A DNA stretch of 64,000 bases from Paraflavitalea pollutisoli. GTDB taxonomy: Bacteria; Bacteroidota; Bacteroidia; Chitinophagales; Chitinophagaceae. The notes beneath the pieces are model-generated. The model ran no database searches, was not told where the DNA came from, and saw nothing but the letters and a program-made list of their open reading frames with translations. Made by a program: the position numbers and the translations under genes. Within the stretch, counting starts at the first letter, position 1. The number at the start of each line of letters is the position of its first letter. Location: contig NZ_JARKMX010000008.1 in assembly GCF_029360705.1 (NCBI RefSeq), forward strand, positions 1,973,983 to 2,037,982, in the 5' to 3' direction. Positions 1-8,289 of the stretch are shown one piece after another.

Positions 1-391
1 GGTAATTGGTTTCCAGTTCACGGGTAGCCGACAATACTTTTCGCACATTTCCCTTCAGCAGTTTATCGGCAGATTGTGAACGCTCAGCAGCCTTGTCGAC
101 CATCTCGGCTACCGTATTGTTTTCCGACAGCAGATCGACCCAGAGGTTCAATTTCTTCTTGAGGTCGGCCCGCTGTGACTTCTTATCCGGATCGGTGAGA
201 AAGATATTCCTTTTTGCTTTACGGGCCGGATTAAGGCTATCGACGCCATCTACAACTGCTTCGAGAAAATCAAATCCACCTTTACTGGCTAGTCCTTTTA
301 CCGAGGTTTCCAGTGCAGGCACCTGCTCAGCTACTTTATTGTCGGCTTCTTTATATGCCTGCTGGCTGGTGCTTTTTACTTCGTTTTCCAT
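1..391 (-). CDS. tssC: T6SS sheath large subunit TssC, N-terminal part (cut by window edge)
   Basis: The leftward frame opens at the ATG complementary to 389-391 and is still open at base 1, giving about 130 N-terminal residues. It begins MENEVKSTSQQAY and contains DPDKKSQRADLKKKLNLW, which looks like the N-terminal region of the large contractile-sheath protein of Bacteroidota T6SS (TssC). TssC forms the sheath around the Hcp tube together with TssB. It lies 51 bp downstream of tssB on the same strand, the usual B-then-C order, so the two are probably co-transcribed with clpV. Only a fragment is visible, so assignment rests on this similarity and strongly on context. Confidence 0.8.
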   Translation of the reverse strand, partial: MENEVKSTSQQAYKEADNKVAEQVPALETSVKGLASKGGFDFLEAVVDGVDSLNPARKAKRNIFLTDPDKKSQRADLKKKLNLWVDLLSENNTVAEMVDKAAERSQSADKLLKGNVRKVLSATRELETNY

Positions 392-442
392 ATAGAGCGT
401 TTAATAGTTCGATATTCAATACGTTCGGTTAATGGTAGAGGG

Positions 443-907
443 TTACTCCTGGGCTTCAACGGTTTCCAACTCTGCTGCCAGTGCTTTCAGGGCATTGACG
501 AAAGCAGCCCGTGTTTCCGGATTGTTGATCACGTTGTTGAGCGACTGATTTTGTTTGAGCTGACTGATCACTTTCAGGTAAGCATCATTTTCCAGGCTCA
601 GGTTCTTGAGGTAGTTACTCTGATTAACCAGTGACTTTACTTCAAAGTCACCGAGGCCCGAAAAGGCGAAGTTCTCTTTGATGGTCGAACCATCTTCGCG
701 GTTCAATTCCACATCGACGTTAGGCTTGAAGTGATCGAATACTTTCTCCACCGTCTCCAACCCTTTGACGATCTCCGGCAAGGGAGGATCTTCGTTGGTC
801 AGCTTTTGAATAAAGAGTGTCTTATTCGGAGATATCTCAATGAATCCCTCTCCAGCAGGCTCGGGCGCTAATATGGTAGTAGCAATACCGGCTTTGTTTT
901 GTGGCAT
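443..907 (-). CDS. tssB: T6SS sheath small subunit TssB
   Basis: A 154-residue acidic protein whose core, FKPNVDVELNREDGS followed by FSGLGDFEVKSL, matches the small-sheath-subunit pattern in which a conserved stretch leads into a short phenylalanine-rich strand. TssB pairs with TssC to build the cytoplasmic contractile sheath; contraction fires the Hcp/VgrG puncturing device. The length is normal for the family. It sits 73 bp after the clpV stop and 51 bp before tssC, all leftward, so one transcript is likely. No truncation or frameshift is seen. Confidence 0.88.
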   Translation of the reverse strand: MPQNKAGIATTILAPEPAGEGFIEISPNKTLFIQKLTNEDPPLPEIVKGLETVEKVFDHFKPNVDVELNREDGSTIKENFAFSGLGDFEVKSLVNQSNYLKNLSLENDAYLKVISQLKQNQSLNNVINNPETRAAFVNALKALAAELETVEAQE

Positions 908-980
908 AATGGATGGTTTTGCAGCTATGTAAATTAGTTATTAATCAAATCGTGGACTATACCCACTTCGTACCATTTCG

Positions 981-3449
981 TTATTCGATGGTCCAGGCCA
1001 ACTCTTCCGCGTTGAGGCCTACCAGTATTTGTTGCCCCTTTTTCACCTCACCTCCAATGATATACTTGGAGATGGGCCGGCTCAGGCGGTTGCGGATCAC
1101 CCCGGCTACTTGCCGGGCACCATATTTCGGCGTGAAGCCATTCATGGCCAGGTAGCGTTTGGCATCATCAGTTAGTTGCAAACCAATACCTTGTTTGGTC
1201 AATGCCTCCAGCAATCCCTTCATCTGTATGTCGAAGATCCGCACCAGGCTTCCTTCATTGATCGGCGCAAAAGGTATGATCTCCGTCAACCGCGCGAGGA
1301 ACTCGGGACGGAAATATTGCGACATGATCTCCATCAGTTTGTTCGAGTCGGGTATGATTCCCTGGTCAAACTGACCTGTAATCCATTCACTGCCAATATT
1401 GGAAGTAAAGATGATGAGCGCATTGGAGAAGTCACCTTCCTTGCCCAGCCGATCGTGCAGCGTCCCTTCATCCAGTATCTGCAGAAAGGTATCAAACACG
1501 GAAGCATGCGCCTTCTCGATCTCGTCAAAGAGCAATACGGAATAAGGTTTCTGGCGTATCTTATTGACCAGCATACCTCCTTCTTCATAACCTACATATC
1601 CAGGTGGGGCGCCATAGAGCAAAGCGGCAGAATGCTCTTCCTTGAACTCCGACATATCGAACCGGATCATGGCTTTTTCATCATTAAACAGAAACTCTGC
1701 CAAAGATTTTGCCAGCTCTGTTTTTCCGGTACCTGTTGGTCCCATAAAGAAAAATGATCCGATCGGTTGCCCCTTTTTATTCAACCCGCTGCGCGATTGC
1801 AGCACGGATTCGGCTATGGACCTGATCACATGGTCCTGCCCTACTACCCGGCGCTTGAGGTAACTATCCATATTGAGCAACTTCTCCTGCTCCTGTACTT
1901 TTATCTTACCGAGCGGAATACCCGTCTTGTACGACACGACGGCCGCGAGATCTTCTTTGTTGACATCGCTCTTGTGGTCATCGGCGAGCACCCCGAGCTG
2001 TGTGAGGCAATTGGACAGGTAAGTATCAAACTCTTCTGCCGTTTCAAACTTGTCGGTCTGCGCCGGATCCTCCAGCTTGCCCAGCAATACCGGGCTGATC
2101 TTGCTTTGGATCACCGTATCCAGCCATTTGTAATCGGAAAACAATTCCTGGGGAGTCACCTGCCCGTTGTTCTTTAACCGCTCGTATTCATCTTTCAATT
2201 GACTGATATCCTGTTTATTGGTATCGACCATGAGTTTGATGGCGGCCATGGTACGATCGAGCAGGTCAATAGCACTGTCGGGCAAGCGACGGTCTTTGAG
2301 GTAACGCCTGGCCAGTCGCACACACTCCTTCGCGGTATCCTTATCGATGGTTAAACCATGATGCTCCGCAAAGCGCGGAGCCAGCCGGTCTACCATGCGA
2401 ATGGCTGCGGCTTCATCAGGTTCGCCTACCTGCAGTATTTCGAACCGGCGGTTGAAGGCCGGATCAGATTCGATGTACTTGCGGTATTCATCATTGGTGG
2501 TAGCGCCGATCACGGTGATCTCTCCACGGGCCAGCTCGGGCTTCAGCAGGTTGGCAGCGCCGGCCCCTACACTCCCTCCTTTGCTATCCAGCAACACATG
2601 TATCTCGTCGATGAACAGGATGGCTTTGGAAAACTGTTTAACTTCTTTGAGGATATTCTTGAGGCGGTCTTCAATCTCTCCCTTATAAGAAGCACCGGCA
2701 ATGAGCGCTCCGAGATCCAATTCAAAGAGTTGTGCTTCAGCGAGTCGCTCGGGCACTTTACCATTCACAATATCAAGGGCAAGGCCATCGATGAGCGCCG
2801 TTTTACCTACCCCTGCTTCCCCAATGATCATCACATTGGGTTTGGTACGACGCCCCAGTATCTCCATCATCATGCGGGTTTCTTTGTCGCGCCCAATGAT
2901 GGGATCGGTCTTACCGGCTTTCGCCAGCGCCGTTCGTTCGATACAATATTTATACAGGGCACCGGCCGATGCTGGCGCGGTAGCCTTATCCGTTGCACCA
3001 ACTGCTTGTTGCACACTGCCTTCGCTGATGAAGGCATCGAGTATTTCTTTCTCCAGGATGGGCAGTGATTTGAGTTGGGCGCCTGTAAAAGCAATACCTG
3101 GTTTTACGAGCGCTGCCAATACGGCGATCGGCGTTACCTTTTCCAACCCCAGTTTGATGCGGGTATGATCGGCTTCATCGAATACCTGTTTAATGATCTT
3201 ATCGCCCGTCACGGTAGCAGCTGCTTTCCCCACTTTGGGTAAGGTGTCGATATGCTCTTCGGCCCACTCCTTTATATAACCGGCATCTTTACCGATCGAC
3301 TCCAGAAAGTCTTTCAATCCCACTTCGTTATGCAGGAGCGACCGCAATAAATGCGGGGGATAGAAATATTCATTGTGATATTCCCTGGCCAATGACTGCG
3401 CAATTTCCACCGCCATTTTCATGGATTCGTTAAGGACTATAGTAGACAT
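981..3449 (-). CDS. clpV: T6SS AAA+ ATPase ClpV (TssH)
   Basis: An 822-residue Hsp100-type ATPase that would dismantle contracted TssB/TssC sheaths. From the ATG at 3449 (MSTIVLNES) it has a Clp N-domain (about 1-150), a first AAA+ module with Walker A GEAGVGKT near residue 210 and Walker B ILFIDEIH near 280, a short middle region (about 400-440), and a second AAA+ module with GPTGTGKT near 570, [10 protein letters not shown], and a C-terminal ClpB-like domain. A GTG nine codons upstream is possible but less likely. ClpB/ClpC is the alternative, but adjacency to tssB/tssC and the short middle domain favour ClpV. Confidence 0.9.
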   Translation of the reverse strand: MSTIVLNESMKMAVEIAQSLAREYHNEYFYPPHLLRSLLHNEVGLKDFLESIGKDAGYIKEWAEEHIDTLPKVGKAAATVTGDKIIKQVFDEADHTRIKLGLEKVTPIAVLAALVKPGIAFTGAQLKSLPILEKEILDAFISEGSVQQAVGATDKATAPASAGALYKYCIERTALAKAGKTDPIIGRDKETRMMMEILGRRTKPNVMIIGEAGVGKTALIDGLALDIVNGKVPERLAEAQLFELDLGALIAGASYKGEIEDRLKNILKEVKQFSKAILFIDEIHVLLDSKGGSVGAGAANLLKPELARGEITVIGATTNDEYRKYIESDPAFNRRFEILQVGEPDEAAAIRMVDRLAPRFAEHHGLTIDKDTAKECVRLARRYLKDRRLPDSAIDLLDRTMAAIKLMVDTNKQDISQLKDEYERLKNNGQVTPQELFSDYKWLDTVIQSKISPVLLGKLEDPAQTDKFETAEEFDTYLSNCLTQLGVLADDHKSDVNKEDLAAVVSYKTGIPLGKIKVQEQEKLLNMDSYLKRRVVGQDHVIRSIAESVLQSRSGLNKKGQPIGSFFFMGPTGTGKTELAKSLAEFLFNDEKAMIRFDMSEFKEEHSAALLYGAPPGYVGYEEGGMLVNKIRQKPYSVLLFDEIEKAHASVFDTFLQILDEGTLHDRLGKEGDFSNALIIFTSNIGSEWITGQFDQGIIPDSNKLMEIMSQYFRPEFLARLTEIIPFAPINEGSLVRIFDIQMKGLLEALTKQGIGLQLTDDAKRYLAMNGFTPKYGARQVAGVIRNRLSRPISKYIIGGEVKKGQQILVGLNAEELAWTIE

Positions 3450-3798
3450 GTATTTAATTAGTGGCTGTATGATCACAGCACATGAACAGATCTTTTCTAA
3501 GCGAGTAAAGGGGGATTAAGAATAGGGTGCGGGGGCAGATTTGACAAGGCTTACAGCGAATGCCTTGATTTTTAAGTGAAGCTAAATATAGAGAATGTAA
3601 CCGAATTATCCTAAATTTCCATTATTAAATTTAGGCTTCGTACTAACGGCGAAAAATTTGATAATCAACTATAACGACACCCCTACAAACGCACTGTTCA
3701 ACGTCAAAGTGTAGCCCGGATCCGCAAATACCCACTTACCCGAAGCACCGAAAATCCATTATTACGTCTAATCATTGATCAATTGACAATTGTGGTCT
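3450..3798. other. Divergent intergenic region between clpV-tssB-tssC and tssE-tssF-tssG
   Basis: About 350 bp without a convincing gene separate the two divergent T6SS operons, so both promoters should lie here. I see no complete TTTG-N19/20-TAnnTTTG promoter on either strand; the nearest match is a TATATTTA on the minus strand at 3583-3590. The notable element is the inverted repeat at 3610-3635, listed separately. Confidence 0.6.
3610..3635. promoter_or_regulatory. 9+9 bp inverted repeat, possible T6SS operator
   Basis: CCTAAATTT (3610-3618) is mirrored exactly by AAATTTAGG (3627-3635) across an 8-bp spacer. It lies near the middle of the divergent clpV/tssE intergenic region, where one dimeric regulator could control both operons. 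It is AT-rich with no T-run following, which argues against a terminator. Function is inferred from symmetry and position only. Confidence 0.4.
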
Positions 3799-4233
3799 AT
3801 GAGCACCTACTATAAAATTCCACTACAACTTGATGCAGTCATGAAAGGCAACAAGTTAACCACTTGTGACCTGGCTGCTTCCATTCGGCAGAACCTGGAA
3901 ATGATCCTAACGGCCCGTTATGGCGAGCACCGCAGCGATCCCAGCTTTGGTTGCGAGATCTGGAACCTCGACTTCGAGCTGATCTCCAGCGTAGCGGCCT
4001 GGGAAGAAGGTTTGCGCAAATCGTTGATCCGTTCGGTTACCAGTCATGAACTCCGGCTCACCGATGTATCCATCAATGTTACCATCAGCGACCTGGAGAA
4101 GTATAGCCTGTTTAAACAAAGTACCGAAATGAAGAAGCGGGTCAATATCCAGGTCGTCGGCACGATCGCCAAGACGGGTATCCCTTTTCAATACGACACC
4201 AGTATGTTTCTCAGTCCTTTATCGATCGAATAA
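3799..4233 (+). CDS. tssE: T6SS baseplate protein TssE (gp25-like)
   Basis: A 144-residue GPW/gp25-family protein, the baseplate wedge component that seeds sheath assembly. The ATG at 3799 (MSTYYKIPLQ) is preferred over the in-frame TTG at 3790. Family features are the early SIRQNLEMILTARYGEHRSDPSFG segment, where an arginine/tyrosine/glycine core precedes a conserved aspartate and phenylalanine-glycine pair, and the later strand-forming region around ISDLEKY. It opens the rightward tssE-tssF-tssG operon, with tssF starting 12 bp downstream. Length is typical. Confidence 0.85.
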   Translation: MSTYYKIPLQLDAVMKGNKLTTCDLAASIRQNLEMILTARYGEHRSDPSFGCEIWNLDFELISSVAAWEEGLRKSLIRSVTSHELRLTDVSINVTISDLEKYSLFKQSTEMKKRVNIQVVGTIAKTGIPFQYDTSMFLSPLSIE

Positions 4234-4245
4234 ACTGACACCACT

Positions 4246-6099
4246 ATGTTACCTGAAGTGAATAGCTCGAAAGATGTTATCAAGAACAGGATGTTGCGCC
4301 ATGCCCTCACCTTTTGGAATATCCGGCAGATCGAAGACCTGGACCCCGCGGTGAAGCTGATGCTGGAGGCGATGGCGAATGAATTGTACATGCTAGGCCA
4401 GGAGACCCGGGACGCGCAGGTGCGGATACTGGAAAAGATTGCCGGCCTGCTGGCCCCGGATTCACTGACAGCCCCGGCCCCGGCGCATGCCCTGCTGCAT
4501 GCCATGCCGACGGAAGCGACGGAAACACTGGACAGCAGCAGCAGCTTTTTCGTACCGGTCAAGTTGCCTTCCCTGGCCAATGATGGGTCGGGTGCTACCA
4601 TCCCGGTCCACTTTACCCCTATCCACGCCGTGACCTTACAGGATGTATCGATTGCCTACCTCGCTACCGGTAACAACCTGTATACCTATGGCCCCACTTT
4701 CAACAAGCAACTGATGATCCGCGGGCATGGATTGCCGGAGAACAATACCCTGCACCTGGGGTTGAAGGTCAATGCTGCCCTCTCCCACCTGCAACCCTTC
4801 TCCCTGTGTTTCGATACCCGCAACCTCGAGCTGCAGCTATCCCAGCAACTGTATCAATTACTACCACTGGCCAAAGTAGCTGTCAATGGACAGGCATTAT
4901 CGGTAACACCCGGCATACCTGATAGCAACACCGAGGAAACGGGCCGTCCGCAGGAACCCGTATTTATGGAATACGACCTGCTGCCCCTGATCGAAAAGGA
5001 TATCCGTCATTATTATACGTCGCGTTACCTCACGATCGACCGGCTCGAGGTACCACCCGGTAACGGGCTGTTTCCTGCCTCGTTCCAGCAATCCTTTCCG
5101 GTAACCGAACTACAAAAGATCACCGATAAATTGCTGTGGATCACCATCGTGTTTCCGGCGGCCGTGCGGCAAGACCTGCTCGACGAGCTGTATGTATATC
5201 CCAATGCCTTCCCCGTCATCAACAAACGCTCCTTTGAATTGAAGCACCGGTTGAAGGGTGGCAGCCATATCATTCCGCTAAAGACCCGCGACCACGAACA
5301 TTTCCTGGCCATCAAAACCTTGTCGGATGAAAGCCATGCCTTCCGTTCGGTGCCCTACCGTAAAATGGAGGAAGAACAAATGGGCACCTACACCTTGCGA
5401 ACCGGCGGCGTAGAACGTTTCGATACCCGCAATGCACGGGAAATGATCAGTTACCTGCTGGAACTCCTGCGCAGTGAAAGCGCAGCTTTTGCCGGACTGG
5501 GCTATGACTTCATTGCCACTACCCTGAAAGAAATGAACCAGAAAATACAGATCATGCAACAGAAGATGCAGGGCAATAGTGCGGCGGGCACCGAGTTGCC
5601 GCATTACCTGGTGGTAAAACCATTTGAAGACAGTGATGTGATGTATGTGGAATACTGGACCACCCTGGCAGAAACCGCCAACAACCTGCGGGCGGGTACC
5701 CGGCTGCAACTGGAGAAAGGTGTAAAAGTGAGACCCGACAACCTGGTGCTGGTGACGACCACTGTAGGCGGCAAGCACCGTCTGCGTCCGGAAGAGCGGG
5801 TCAACGCTTTCCGCTATGGTATCATGTCGCGCGACCGGATCGTCACGAAAGAAGACATTCGTCATTTCTGTTTCTACGAACTGGGCGACCGGCTCAAAGC
5901 CGTGCGGGTAGAGAAAGGGATCGAGATGGACCCCGGTCCCCAACAGTCTTTCCGCCGCACGATCGATGTGTTGTTGACCCCCACCAACCAACATACCTTA
6001 TTGGAAAAGGATTGGGACCTGTTGCGGGAACAATTGCGGACCAAATTGCAAACCCGTTCCGGCACCAGCAATTATTACCGGGTACTGTTACAAGCCTAA
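4246..6099 (+). CDS. tssF: T6SS baseplate protein TssF
   Basis: A 617-residue protein with the TssF/VasA layout. The N-terminal helix pair (IEDLDPAVKLMLEAMANEL, about 30-55) is followed by a region on layered lipase-like strands, and the C-terminal part (about 470-617) resembles the TssF beta-rich end. TssF sits with TssG and TssE in the baseplate wedge that docks on the spike and the membrane complex. It begins 12 bp after tssE and ends 20 bp before tssG. The identification depends on both the helical start motif and its place between gp25-like and TssG-like genes. Confidence 0.85.
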   Translation: MLPEVNSSKDVIKNRMLRHALTFWNIRQIEDLDPAVKLMLEAMANELYMLGQETRDAQVRILEKIAGLLAPDSLTAPAPAHALLHAMPTEATETLDSSSSFFVPVKLPSLANDGSGATIPVHFTPIHAVTLQDVSIAYLATGNNLYTYGPTFNKQLMIRGHGLPENNTLHLGLKVNAALSHLQPFSLCFDTRNLELQLSQQLYQLLPLAKVAVNGQALSVTPGIPDSNTEETGRPQEPVFMEYDLLPLIEKDIRHYYTSRYLTIDRLEVPPGNGLFPASFQQSFPVTELQKITDKLLWITIVFPAAVRQDLLDELYVYPNAFPVINKRSFELKHRLKGGSHIIPLKTRDHEHFLAIKTLSDESHAFRSVPYRKMEEEQMGTYTLRTGGVERFDTRNAREMISYLLELLRSESAAFAGLGYDFIATTLKEMNQKIQIMQQKMQGNSAAGTELPHYLVVKPFEDSDVMYVEYWTTLAETANNLRAGTRLQLEKGVKVRPDNLVLVTTTVGGKHRLRPEERVNAFRYGIMSRDRIVTKEDIRHFCFYELGDRLKAVRVEKGIEMDPGPQQSFRRTIDVLLTPTNQHTLLEKDWDLLREQLRTKLQTRSGTSNYYRVLLQA

Positions 6100-6119
6100 C
6101 CCATCAACCAAGTAACAAC

Positions 6120-7061
6120 ATGAAAGAACCGATATTCAGTGCACTCGAGTATACTTACAAAGACCTCAAAGCTGAGGTATTGGCGGCGGAGATGCTGGAG
6201 CAGGGAGCTGATCCCGACAGGCTGCTGATACAAACGATCAGTGCCCGCAGGCGTACCGTGAGCAAAGATGTACAAGGCATCGAAGAGGAAGAATCGGAAT
6301 ACGATCATCGCGTGTATACACTGATCCAGGCGGCGCGCGAAGGGCTCTACGATATGCTCCCGCAGCGGCTTTTTCATGCCTCCACCCCACACCAGACCTT
6401 GCGATCGGAAGTTGATATCTTAAAAGCCATCAAGCAGCGGGAGGAAGAAGAGCGTCATGCGCGCCGCTTCTTTTTGCCGTTTGAAGGCGGACTGCATTTT
6501 TTGCGTACGCAACTGGCGTTGTATGAAACCAGGCTCGACAAACGTTCCCAATACAGCGACCTCGTAGCCTTGTTTGCCGGCTATTGGCCCATCTTCGACC
6601 TGCTCGATACACGGCAGGCCGATATCTTCCTGCACCTGCTGCCCATCATTCACGATATCCGCGATGAGCACCGCATCATCGAAGATGTGCTGGAGATCAT
6701 TTTACAGGTACCGGTGCAACTATGTTTGCAACATCAGCCGCCACAGCAAATGGCTGCGCCCACGTTTAGCCAGATGGGCGATGCGCAACTCGGCATCAAC
6801 CTTACGACAGGCAATGCTTTTTTTGATGATGGACTGGAAGAGATCATCGTGCAGGTAGGTCCCGTGCCACAGCGAATTCAACAGGAGTTTATGCACCAGG
6901 GCCGTGGCCGTCGCGTACTGAAAGCGTTGCTCGATTACCTGCTTCCCGCCCAGGTAGATGTCGTGACGGAGTTTGTATTACCAGAGGCCGAACGATTCAC
7001 CCGCCTGGCCGATACGACCAGCGACATGAATGCGGTGTTGGGGGAGGATACTTTTTTATGA
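6120..7061 (+). CDS. tssG: T6SS baseplate protein TssG-like
   Basis: A 313-residue protein starting at the ATG at 6120 (MKEPIFSALEYTYKDLKAE), just after the tssF stop; the frame is open further upstream but that part lies inside tssF. The middle (about 100-200) has FFLPFEGGLHFLRTQLALYE and LVALFAGYWPIFDLLDT, and the C-terminal region includes a GxGxR-type stretch (QGRGRRVLKALLDYLLPAQV). This suits the divergent TssG of Bacteroidota T6SS, which partners TssF in the wedge. Sequence resemblance alone is moderate; order E-F-G carries much of the call. It converges with the effector cassette 18 bp away, with a small ATGCCG/CGGCAT hairpin at 7066-7080 between them. Confidence 0.75.
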   Translation: MKEPIFSALEYTYKDLKAEVLAAEMLEQGADPDRLLIQTISARRRTVSKDVQGIEEEESEYDHRVYTLIQAAREGLYDMLPQRLFHASTPHQTLRSEVDILKAIKQREEEERHARRFFLPFEGGLHFLRTQLALYETRLDKRSQYSDLVALFAGYWPIFDLLDTRQADIFLHLLPIIHDIRDEHRIIEDVLEIILQVPVQLCLQHQPPQQMAAPTFSQMGDAQLGINLTTGNAFFDDGLEEIIVQVGPVPQRIQQEFMHQGRGRRVLKALLDYLLPAQVDVVTEFVLPEAERFTRLADTTSDMNAVLGEDTFL

Positions 7062-7079
7062 CGCCATGCCGGCACGGCA

Positions 7080-7805
7080 TTATATAGGTTTCAGTCCGGC
7101 CTTCAGGTCGTTTACCCATGCTTCACTACCAGGGTTTTCCTGCGCGATGTTGGGAAACCCGCCCTGGCTAAAGCAGTGTCGCAGGTAATCCACAAAATAC
7201 AGATCCCCATACGGCATATTCACCATGCGCGTATCTGCAACAGCCTGTTCACTCAACACAACACCATAAGCCATACCACCACTGACATTGTCCTTGTGGT
7301 ATATATCCGGCGATATCTCCACATAAGCCGGCTCTCCTTCTTCCACATTTTCCTCCATCGTCTCTGCCCAGCCTTCTCCTTCGTTGGCCATATAGGCCAG
7401 TTGGTGCTCAACGTTATCTACGTAAAGCGGGTCAGCCATATGGAACCTGGCAGGCTGCTTCCAGGAGTGCCGGAAATCGACCGCGCCAACGATGCGCCAG
7501 AAGTATTCCAGCGACAAGGGTAGTTCGCCAAATTCTCCTGCCACTTCTTTCACGCCCTCGACATGCTCAGCAGTGTCCGCATCAGGCAGCGTACGGGGTG
7601 TGTCAGACTCGAACGAATAGCCTTTTGCCCGCAGGGTATCGTATAGCAAATCGGCATTGAAACGCACGCGCTCCATGGTTTCCTGCACCACTGCTTCCAC
7701 ATCGCTCCACACTGCTTGTTGCCCTTCAGCATCCATTGCATGTATTTCCTGCCACACGGCTATCTCTTCACCTTGCTGGTATCTTGCCAATAATGTGTTG
7801 CTCAT
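7080..7805 (-). CDS. Probable second immunity protein, divergent SUKH-like
   Basis: A 241-residue acidic soluble protein that I cannot assign firmly. Residues around 94-110 read GELPLSLEYFWRIVGAVDF, which resembles the SUKH (SMI1/KNR4) signature of LPxxLxxFxxxxGG type but lacks the usual NGG. The gene is the last of the leftward cassette, 6 bp after the first SUKH gene and downstream of the Rhs toxin, where immunity genes usually lie. It has no signal peptide, so it would act in the cytoplasm by binding the toxin. It could instead be an orphan immunity gene left from a replaced toxin. Family placement is an inference from one motif and position. Confidence 0.55.
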   Translation of the reverse strand: MSNTLLARYQQGEEIAVWQEIHAMDAEGQQAVWSDVEAVVQETMERVRFNADLLYDTLRAKGYSFESDTPRTLPDADTAEHVEGVKEVAGEFGELPLSLEYFWRIVGAVDFRHSWKQPARFHMADPLYVDNVEHQLAYMANEGEGWAETMEENVEEGEPAYVEISPDIYHKDNVSGGMAYGVVLSEQAVADTRMVNMPYGDLYFVDYLRHCFSQGGFPNIAQENPGSEAWVNDLKAGLKPI

Positions 7806-7811
7806 GGGTAG

Positions 7812-8261
7812 TTATTTCGTAAACCGCATAGACAGGCCATCCAGCATGGTCTTGAGGTTACTGCAATGATAAGTAAACTCGCCCGTTAATTTTTCCGGGA
7901 ATTTTGGCTTCCAGGAATAGATATAACCATAATCATCAGGAGACACTGAAAATCCAAACAGGAACTCGGACCGGTTCCAGGCGAAAGGTATCTTGTTACC
8001 AAAATCAACTCCCTGCGCTTTGAAGGCTGCCAGCTTTGATTCGATCGTTTCCTTTCCATGGGTGATGGGATAGAAGCCTTTTAGCGGCACCACCAGCTCA
8101 TCTCCCCAGCTGTATTTGGCGTTTTGTGGAATACCGCCATTGTGTTGCCGGTAGAAGTCGATAAAATCTGGTGGAAGTTTTGCATTGATCAACTTTTCAA
8201 ATGCCTGCAGATCGCTGTCGGTCAAAGCCTGTTCCTGGTTGGTAAATACGATTGTTTCCAT
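7812..8261 (-). CDS. SUKH (SMI1/KNR4) family immunity protein
   Basis: A 149-residue protein with a clear SUKH signature: LINAKLPPDFIDFYRQHNGG (about 31-50), then WGDELVVPLKGFYPI and IPFAWNRSEFLFGFSVSPDDYGYIYSW, the phenylalanine-rich pattern of SMI1/KNR4 proteins. SUKH proteins are common cytoplasmic immunity proteins for polymorphic toxins, including nuclease and deaminase tips. The start at 8261 is chosen because the longer open frame would overlap the Rhs stop. It lies 28 bp after the Rhs-deaminase gene and is the best candidate to neutralise that toxin. Confidence 0.8.
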   Translation of the reverse strand: METIVFTNQEQALTDSDLQAFEKLINAKLPPDFIDFYRQHNGGIPQNAKYSWGDELVVPLKGFYPITHGKETIESKLAAFKAQGVDFGNKIPFAWNRSEFLFGFSVSPDDYGYIYSWKPKFPEKLTGEFTYHCSNLKTMLDGLSMRFTK

Positions 8262-8289
8262 ATTAGCTTTAAAACTTTTTCCAAATATA

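Noticed and set aside
981..3449. Calling the ATPase ClpB
   Set aside because: The middle domain is too short for ClpB disaggregase and the gene sits with tssB and tssC.
3781..3797. CAATTG direct repeats before tssE as an operator
   Set aside because: The element is short, overlaps the likely ribosome-binding area and is common in AT-rich leaders.
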